Shown here: in pieces, positions 56,546 to 64,000 of the stretch | Position numbering within the stretch: position 1 is the first letter of the stretch | Layout: the number at the start of each line of letters is the position of its first letter | Assembly: GCA_035582835.1 (NCBI GenBank) | Contig: JAYKAV010002973.1 | Coordinates: 383,465 to 447,464 of the forward strand | Length of the DNA stretch: 64,000 nt | Direction of reading: 5' to 3' | Origin: Phoebastria nigripes | Lineage: Eukaryota > Chordata > Aves > Procellariiformes > Diomedeidae | Translations under genes and position numbers: made by a program | The notes under the pieces: model-generated | Told to the model about the DNA's origin: nothing | What the model saw: the letters and a program-made list of their open reading frames with translations, nothing else | Database searches by the model: none

Positions 56546-59339
56546 CATGCACTAATTCATTTAAGACATTTCACAGGTGATATTAATTCATCTAAAGACA
56601 AGAATACCAGACCTGTTTATTTAAAAATGCAGCTGCTATAAGCATCATTATCATTGCCATTGTCATCATACTTTCAGTATTAAGCCTGGTCTTTTACATC
56701 TGAATGAATCTTAGAAGGTGGTGGAAATGTTTGATAGACAAGATATCTGCAGAAATATTATTTCTTTTTAATTTAAAAAGATAATAATTTCAAGAAATGT
56801 CAGAATTACAACAGTGAATAATGTTCAGCTCCTCTCCATAACCTGTTGCCCAGTGGACTGTGATCTCTGGAAAAATCTTGAAGAGTGTGATTAATGGCTG
56901 CAGGTACAGAGGAACTTTGAAGTGTCAAACTACATTTCATCATATAAGTACAATCTTTTGCACTGAGTGACTTCTTGTTGTCAGAGTGCCTTTTTTTATA
57001 CCTGTCCTTTGGTAAACTTCCTAGCAATTATGGCTTTCTGAATAAAAGCTCTGATATTATTTTTTACACTGAGAACAATCAACATTCTTTATTATTACTG
57101 ACAAAAAAGCTAAAGAAATATCTATAAGGCTATAACACACTGAACATATGTTCAGTACAGTGTAATAAAACTTGAGAGACTCTTTGTACCAAAGAATTTA
57201 CTTTTACAGAATGATTATTTTTAAATATAAAATATGTTTGTTGTCAATATATAAACTTTATATATAGATTCTCAAAATCTAAATAGATCATATTTTTCTT
57301 TCTTTTTTTTTTTTTTTTTTTTAGGATCTAACTCCTGGCCTACTTATATTCTGTTGTCAGTCAATTTTCTGCCAATATTATACTCTATGCTCTATGTGGA
57401 AAGCATCTATAAGAGCCTAAATTGTATAAAAAGCATATACCAGTCAAGTGATTCATACTACTTACTGCTGGCAGTTCAATGGTGCAGGACATATCTGTAA
57501 TATTTAAATGTGCTACTGTGCTATCCTGTTACTGGAAGATTATCTCCCCTATAGAAAAATAAGCAGAGGGGGATCTGTCTATTTTTCTGTATGTTTCTAC
57601 TCTTCTGCTACCCCAGGGAACAGTTCAACTATAAATTTAATCTGATACAATACCAAGTCAGGACCTTGGTTCCCTCTGCAGTTACAGGGAGTTGTGAAAA
57701 AACCTGAAGAATAGTATTGCTAAAGTGAGATATTTCCTTTTCTTCATTTGCTGCATAACAGGTTTAGGTGCTTTCATAAAACTCTTCAGTGCTCACCAAA
57801 AAAGGCAATTCTTTGGTAAGACAGTAAGAAACAGAAGGTGCCAAGGTGTGTCAGATTAGTATGTTGGTCACTCCCTGACAATTGACAAAATGAAGTGCCT
57901 GAGGGACTGGAGAGTGGCTCATCCCACTGAATTAGGAGAACCAAACCCCAAATCTGATTTAAGTGTTCTAACAACTAGAATATCACACTTCTTATAGTAG
58001 GTTGTGGTGAAGCTCTACTTTTTGTGCCTCTGGCTATGTTTTGAGCTGAAGTTAATGTTGTCTGAGTGAATTAAGTGTTTTTAGACCATGCCTATCATGT
58101 CAAGACCCCCAAGTGAATTATAGAAATTTTTCATACTTCTGTACTTATCTCTGAATCATATTAAAGTGTAGGCAGTAAGCATCTAGCATGAGCTGTGATG
58201 CTTCTAAACATGAAAGAGTGTATATGAGTAAGTGTTCAGGAAACGAAAGCAAAGTGCCAATTAAATGTGAGTATCTCCAAGACCTGGCAGCCTTGCTTAG
58301 TAGGTAGGCTGAATCATGTTCTTAAACCTGTAGGTAAATTCCTCCCTACTCCGTCTTAGGAACACTAACAGCCAATGTGAATAAACACAGGGTGTTTAAA
58401 GATTTGCTTTTAGCTATGTCAGAATTACCTTAGGATTCATAAATTGGCATCATATAATCTATGAGGTCTGATTTAGCAGGTATTCTGTTAGGTTGCCTAT
58501 CAACTCAAGCCTTGATTAGTTTCTGTGGCTAATTAAAGTAAATATAAGCATGCTGTCATTTTGGAGGACAAGAGGGAGGGTTTTTTTATGCAACATTTAT
58601 CCATATTTTCTATTGTGACCCTAAAAATATGACCTTAAAGGATATTTTTCCTTCACATGATCCCTATTCTTTCCTATTCAGATCTTACTGTGCTTCTCAG
58701 CATGTCTATTTATTCCAGACAACCCATGCAGATGCAGCTGTACCAGTTTTGTACCCAAATTATCTCTTCATTATGATGTACAGCCAAATCTCAAAAAACA
58801 TAGTTTAAAGGTCACTTTAATACATAGAAAAAGTGGAAGCTTCAAAATAATGTCTTCCTCTTCTATTTATAGCCTAATGGATCCACAATAATTCATATGT
58901 ACATTTTTACTGGTCTAAGAAACTGTCCAGTTATGTGATTTTTCATCATCACTGGTTTTATAAAAGTGACTGTTATTTACATTGAGTTAGCTAAGAGTTT
59001 TCAATAAAACGTCTTTTTCTAAGTTGACACAGGGCCAACACTTTAAATTAATGTCAATGGACACATTAAAAAAAAAAAGCACAATGAAAAACCATGCAAA
59101 ACTTCTCATAAAAAATGAGCAATGTCATGACCAGGTGTAAGAAACAAATTACTTTTTCAACCTAACTGATACAACTCAAATTCAATGAAAATATTGCAAA
59201 ACTAGACTCTGTTCCAAAATTGTAGTTCATTTATGAAAGAGTGAAAAATACTGTATTATACAGACAATTTATTTGAAAATTACAGAAAAAATGAGAAGCT
59301 GACTGGCTAAATATCAATGTATGCAAAGGATAAAACTTA
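56546..59339. other. AT-rich unique DNA, no gene seen
   Basis: About 2.8 kb with a T20 tract (57303-57322). No repeat family or exon is recognised. Confidence 0.55.
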
Positions 59340-60540
59340 TATAAGTGAAGTTTTAATTACATCTCCAGTAATCTGTTCCAAGAAATATTAAAGGACACAA
59401 AGTCCAACAAGTTTCTGCAACATCATGGAAGAAACTTGTTCCTTGGTTTGTAAAATACTAGTTCACAAAGATGTAGCTGGTTTAGAATTTATTCCAGTTA
59501 CAAGAGAAGAACTTATTGAAAATCTAAAGTTGCAAGGTAATTTTGGTGAAAGTAATCACAAAGAAAGACCTCACTATTCTGAGAGAAGGAAGGAATGAAA
59601 GCCATTGAATAAAGATAAAGGATTTCAAAAAGCAGTCTTCAACAAACTCAGAGAAAAAAAAAGGAGGTTCTGGTAAAATGTAGCCCCATCAACTGTAATA
59701 TCTATACAGATCTTGAACAAACTATGTAATTTAATTATACATGTTTAAAAGGATGAAGAAAAAGATACAAAATGGATTTATCAAGACAAAGATGAGTCAA
59801 AGAAGAGCCTCTTGAGTGATATAAAGATGAAAATCATACTTCTTTAAAAATAACCACAAGAGTTAGTCATCGATGTCTTGTCATAAGACTGGTAGAGCAT
59901 TTCAACTGAGATCCTATAGAGTATGTCTTTTTAGATGGTTTTATTAAATATTTTCTCTAACAAGCTGAATGATGGAATAGAGAAAAGGCTTATAAAATTT
60001 GTGGATGACATCAGGCTGGCAGAGGTGAAAGCAAATCAGAAGGCAGGATCAAAATTCAGAATGATAAATTGGGGACATAGTTGATAACAATAATAAATCA
60101 AATAAATTTTAAAATAAAAAAATAAAAGTGAAAATTACTGCATTAAGGAGGAGAAAACAAATACAGTTTAAATGGGCAATAACCCAAAGGCAAGGTATCA
60201 GTATTTGTGAAAAAGATCAAGATGTTATCAAATATCAAAACCTGATTGTGAATCAGAAGTCTAAAGCAATGGCAAAACCAGTAAATCTTCTGGGATTTGT
60301 TAGGAAGAACGTTGTATGTATGACACAACAGGCAATTTTCTTTCCTCTTTTTTGAGGCTGCTGATATACTAACTGGTATATTAAATTTGTTTCTGGGTGC
60401 TAAAATAATAATTTTTAAAGTCTCAAATAATAATAAAAATTTTAAAAATGTGGACAAGTTGGAAAAAATCCAGAGGAGGGCACTAACAGTGCACAAAAAT
60501 TAAAAATGAGCCCTCAGCTATGGATAAAGGTAGGATTTAA
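59340..60540 (+). mobile_element. Ancient LINE ORF2 relic (CR1 clade)
   Basis: The clearest part reads NKLNDGIEKRLIKFVDDIRL and AEVKANQKAGS (59960-60050), matching the RT catalytic box region (FADD changed to FVDD). Downstream are KAMAKPVNLLGFVRKNV (60265-60310) and LEKIQRRALTVHKN (60459-60500), matching the C-terminal segments. Many stops. No tail is identified. Confidence 0.55.
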
Positions 60541-61568
60541 TCTAGGAACTAGAAGACTAAATGCAGGGGGGAAAGGAGAAATGGAATGGGATTTGATAAC
60601 ATAATCTCAGCGTGTAACACGTAGTTAGAAAACAGCCCACTGATTTGTTGTGCTTCATAACCAATGGGATAGGACTAGAAGAAAACATCCAATTTACACT
60701 CTTCCCTTTACCCCTATGAAGCATGCTTGTGACTTTGCTTGAGTAATAGCATGAGTGAAAGATACTTGTTTATATCTTTCCATCTTTAACATGAAAGATC
60801 TCCACACAGGTTCTTATCAACATCTTCAGTTACAGTGACAGAATATTCAGCTCTTCATCTATCCTTCATTAAAGGATAAAAATTATTTACTAGAATGACA
60901 AACAATTTTTCAAGCAAATCAATTACTTTCTGTAGCTATCTAGCTCCTAACATTAGAAACATCCTACATACCTAACACGTGACCTCTTTTAACCTGAAAA
61001 CTTCTTAAAAAAATGAAATTAATGACAGAGCATTTCTCTCCTTGTTTTTCTAGGTAGATGAAAATATATACGTGCTGAAATGCTTGATTTGCTCTTAGGC
61101 ACAAATTGCTCTCTAAAGACTGCGTTCTCTCACACCTTCTACATATGTCTCCCTATTTCTGCTTGCTTTGAGGAAAAATTTCAATATCCATTGACACCCT
61201 TTGCATCAGCTAGCTGTGCTCAATGCAGTGCTAAAGGGCAGAACCCTAGCACACTTGTTCTGTAAGAAAATGTTCAAATAGGCAGCCATGGCACAGTCTG
61301 TACCTCACTGTGCCAAACCTTGTGCATAGTAACTTCTACAGCATGTACTGTAAATCATAGTCTACATTAGTTTTCTTTCCTGTCTAGTGCACATGATTAG
61401 TGAGCTCTAAGCCCTGAAAAGAAAGTTAGTACAAAACCAAAATGCTTGTTCCCAGACATGTTTTTCCTAGATTTTTCAACTTTCTTACTCTAATGGCTAA
61501 TTGTTAATTTCTCTTCACTGTCAGAGGTCAAGCATCTACTCTGAGAATGGGATATTTATATCTGTGTA
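60541..61568. other. AT-rich unique DNA, no gene seen
   Basis: No recognised repeat or exon up to the LTR. Confidence 0.5.
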
Positions 61569-62148
61569 TGTCATGGTTTAACCCCAGCCAGCAACTAAGC
61601 ACCACACAGCTGATCGCTCACTCCCCCCACGGTGGGATGGGGGAGAGAATCGGAAAGGTAAAAGTGAGAAAACTCATGGGTTGAGATAAAGACAGTTTAA
61701 TAGGGAAAGCAAAAGCCGCACACACAAGCAAAGCAAAACAAGGAATTCATTCAGTACTTCCCATCAGCAGGCAGGTGTTCAGCCATTTCCAGGAAAGCAG
61801 GGCTCCATCACGCCTAACGGTTACTTGGGAAGACAAACGCCATCACTCCGAACGTCCCCCCCTTCCTTCTTCTTCCCCCAGCTTTATATACTGAGCATGA
61901 CGTCATATGGTATGGAATACCCCGTTGGCCAGTTTGGGTCAGCTGTCCTGGCTATGGTCCCTCCCAGCTTCTTGTGCACCTGGCAGATCATGGGAAGCTG
62001 AAAAGTCCTTGATCAGTGTAAACACTACTTACTTAGCAACAACTAAAACATCAGTGTGCTATCAACATTATTCTCATACTAAATCCAAAACAGCACTATA
62101 CCAACCACTAGGAAGAAAATCAGTTCTATCCCAACTGAACCCAGGGCA
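61569..62148 (-). mobile_element. 3' LTR, family B (580 bp), of a provirus continuing right
   Basis: On the plus strand it begins TGTCATGGTTTAACCCCAGC and ends CAACTGAACCCAGGGCA. It is oriented like the pol remnants at 62527-63920, which lie upstream on the minus strand, so this is the 3' LTR. CRE TGACGTCA (61898-61905) and TATATAAAGC (61890-61881) are intact. The other end of the provirus is outside the window, so a target-site duplication cannot be checked. Confidence 0.94.
61881..61905 (-). promoter_or_regulatory. Family B LTR promoter: CRE next to TATA box
   Basis: On the minus strand TGACGTCA (61905-61898) is followed after 7 bases by TATATAAAGC (61890-61881). TGACGTCA is the consensus palindrome for CREB/ATF factors. 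All family B copies with this region keep a recognisable version, mostly decayed at the central CpG. Function is inferred. Confidence 0.6.
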
Positions 62149-62526
62149 GTATCCACCCCTTATTCCATACCACTTATGTTATGCCCAGGTCCCACACTAT
62201 GCAATCCATTCTCATTACCCACCACCCCCCTTCCTATCCTTTGATATAATACACAGACATCATTCCCTTAGTCTATGGACCACCCCTGTGAAAGGACTGT
62301 AAAACGTCCACAAAATGTCCACAAAATATCCACTGAGTTCATTTAGTCCATGACTTTGGGCTCCATCTGTTACGGTGGTCACTCAGGTCAGGAGACGTAG
62401 TGTGTGGTGTTGGATTCTTGCATCCTGAAGCCAGTTCTGGTTCCATTATCACTGCGCTTGTCCGGTTCTATCATTGTTGCACTTTGATTGGTTTCATGAA
62501 AGTTCATTCTTCATTAATCTGGGTGA
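62149..62526 (-). mobile_element. Provirus internal region between RT and 3' LTR
   Basis: About 380 bp with no coding capacity. Next to the LTR the minus strand reads GGAATAAGGGGTGGATAC, a possible polypurine tract, and further up GGATAGGAAGGGGGGTGG. Repeated GTGGACATTTTGTGGA lies near 62310-62335. RNase H and integrase sequences expected here are absent, so a deletion joins RT to the 3' end. Confidence 0.75.
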
Positions 62527-63555
62527 TTACTCTGATGAGGTAGGGCCATTCTCCTCGGCTGCGGTGTAGAGCACATTCTTTACCTCTTGTCCTGCCCAGA
62601 CTGGCCCAAGGGCTACTGCCTGAACTATCTCCCGTTTAATTTGTTCAAAGGCTTCTCTTTGCTCAAGGCCCCATTTGAAATCATTCTTCTTCCCGGTCAC
62701 TTGATAAAGAGGGCTTACGATCTGACTGTAATTTGGAATATGCATTCTCCAAAAACCCACAACACCTAAGAAGGCTTGTGTTTCCTTTTTGCTAGTTGGT
62801 GGGGATATGGCTGTTATTTTGTTGATCATGTCCATTGGGATCTGATGACGTCCGTCCTGCCATTTTATTCCTAAAAACTGGATCTCCTGNGCAGGTCCCT
62901 TGACCTTACTTTGTTTTATGGCAAAGCCGGCCTTCAGAAGGATTTGGACTATTCTCTTCCCTTTCTCAAAAACTTCTCCTGCTGTGTTGCCCCATANGAN
63001 GATGTCATCAATGNATTGCAGGTGTTCCGGAGCCTCACCCTGTTCCAGTGCAGTCTGGATCAGTCCATGGCAAATGGTGGGGCTGTGTTTCCAGCCCTGG
63101 GGCAGTCGATTCCAGGTGTACTGGANGCCCCTCCACGTGAAAGCAAACTGTGACCTGCACTCTGCCGCCAAAGGGATTGAGAAAAATGCATTAGCGATAT
63201 CATTGGTGACATACCACTTGGCTGCCTTTGACTCCAGTTCATATTGAAGTTCTAGCATGTCCGGCACGGCAGCACTCAATGGCGGCGTGACTTCGTTCAG
63301 GCCACGATAGNCTACTGTTAGTCTCCACTCTCCATNAGACTTTCGNACTNGCCATATGGGANTGTTAANGGGTGAGNGAGTCTTGCTGATCACTCCCTGG
63401 CTCTCCAGTCGACAAATCAGCTTATGGATGGGAATCAGGGAGTCTCGGTTGGTGCGATATTGCCTCCGGTGCACTGTTGTGGTAGCGATCGATACCTGTT
63501 GTTCTTTGACCCTCAGCAACCCCACAACAGAAGGGTCTTCTGAGAGACTGGGCAA
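62527..63555 (-). pseudogene. Endogenous retrovirus pol: reverse transcriptase remnant
   Basis: A 342-codon frame covers the RT domain. Motif A VTNDIANAFFSIPL (residues 116-129, catalytic D119), LPQGWKHSPTICH (151-163), the catalytic box read as X-I-D-D (181-184, first base ambiguous), FLGIKWQDGRHQIP (227-240) and the thumb/connection AFLGVVGFWRMHIP (261-274) are in order. It resembles class III (ERV-L-like) RT. The frame ends soon after VLYTAAEENG, so RNase H and integrase are missing. Twelve ambiguous bases fall in or near it. It overlaps the protease frame by 43 bases in a different frame. The enzyme copied retroviral RNA to DNA; this copy cannot. Confidence 0.9.
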
Positions 63556-63920
63556 GGCTGTTTAATTTCCTCTGTCTCCAAGGCAGCTACACCAAAAGCC
63601 CACCAGTACCCTTTTGGGTCCTTGAAATACCCTCTCCTGAGGTAGTCTATGCCAAGGATGCACAGAGCCTCTGGGCCAGTCACAATGGGGGGCTTTTGCC
63701 ACTCATTCCAGGTTAGGCTCACTTCGACCTCCAATACAGTCAGTTCTTGGGATCCCCCTGTCACTCCAGAAATACAAATGGGTTCTGCCCCTTTATAGCT
63801 TGATGGCATTAGGGTACACTGTGCACCGGTGTCTACNAGAGNCTTATACTCCTGTGGNTCTGATGTGCCAGGCCATCGAATCCACACAGTCCAGTAAACC
63901 CAGTTGTCCCTTTCCTCCAC
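63513..63920 (-). pseudogene. Endogenous retrovirus aspartic protease remnant
   Basis: A 135-codon frame with the active-site motif VDTGAQCTLMPS (D30-T31-G32) and the downstream ILGIDYLRRG motif (88-97), the usual pair of a retroviral protease. It ends QKTLLLWGC, where a frameshift separates it from RT; in the ancestor pro and pol were probably one frame. Three ambiguous bases (63837, 63842 and 63858) lie next to the active site. Protease matured the Gag-Pol polyprotein; this copy is broken. Confidence 0.88.
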
Positions 63921-64000
63921 CTTGCTGGAGGCAAGGTCCCTCTAGTCCTGGTCATAGTGTTCGTTACTCACTTCTTGTGAATACGAGTCAAGAATTTCTT
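63921..64000 (-). mobile_element. Provirus continues past the right edge
   Basis: Minus-strand sequence upstream of the protease, presumably the end of gag or the gag-pro junction. Too short to identify. Confidence 0.6.

Noticed and set aside
59340..60540. Possible host exon cluster on the plus strand
   Set aside because: The readable pieces (KFVDDIRLAEV, LEKIQRRAL) line up with LINE ORF2 in order, so it is an old LINE relic.
62900..63247. Plus-strand frame of 115 codons opposite the RT remnant
   Set aside because: Antisense shadow of pol with no domain.

Overview
This 64 kb window looks like AT-rich, gene-poor nuclear DNA from a bird, most likely a neoavian rather than a galliform. The evidence is about a dozen CR1 LINE copies, nearly all young ones ending in the avian CR1 3' tail of repeated ATTCTATG, together with three families of avian endogenous-retrovirus long terminal repeats (LTRs). 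I found no host exon, tRNA, rRNA, CRISPR array or bacterial-type gene that I could support. Every coding stretch I can identify belongs to a transposable element, apart from one short coding-like relic at about 35590-35766 that I could not name. The gene-free sequence between repeats is about 60-65% A+T by eye and probably intergenic or deep intronic.

Layout. 1-12 kb: a CR1 tail, unique DNA, an old tRNA-derived SINE (4.2 kb), a 1.1 kb CR1 (6.1-7.2 kb), an LTR of family C (8.6-9.6 kb) and a T-rich tract. 12-30 kb: LTRs of family A (13.0-14.4, 23.4-24.2 and 25.7-27.1 kb), an LTR of family B (21.4 kb), family C fragments and several CR1s, two of them with large internal deletions. 30-48 kb: a family C LTR split by a later CR1 (32.7-34.2 kb), a CR1 with a 666-base assembly gap (35.8-37.6 kb), family B LTRs (38.2, 43.6 and 46.6 kb), an ancient LINE relic split by a young CR1 (38.9-41.3 kb), and an unusual rearranged provirus piece (42.8-44.2 kb) flanked by a duplicated 130 bp host segment. 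48-64 kb: a family B solo LTR (50.5 kb), a 2.5 kb CR1 (54.0-56.5 kb), another ancient LINE relic (59.3-60.5 kb), and the 3' half of a family B provirus on the minus strand, with its 3' LTR at 61.6-62.1 kb and reverse transcriptase and protease remnants running off the right edge.

The elements do not work together as a pathway; they are layers of insertion. Six solo LTRs keep 5 bp target-site duplications (five perfect, one 4 of 5), which fixes their ends. Nesting gives an order: family B inserted into family A, and CR1 inserted into family C. The family B LTR carries a TGACGTCA (CRE/ATF) palindrome next to its TATA box, a tRNA-Lys-type primer binding site, and a pro-pol of the class III (ERV-L-like) kind. 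All viral genes seen are broken. I saw no new functional system. The most informative features are the exchange scar at 42.7-44.3 kb, the family B promoter, the repeated-peptide leader of its gag region, the paired antisense open frames in family C LTRs, and the unnamed coding-like relic.
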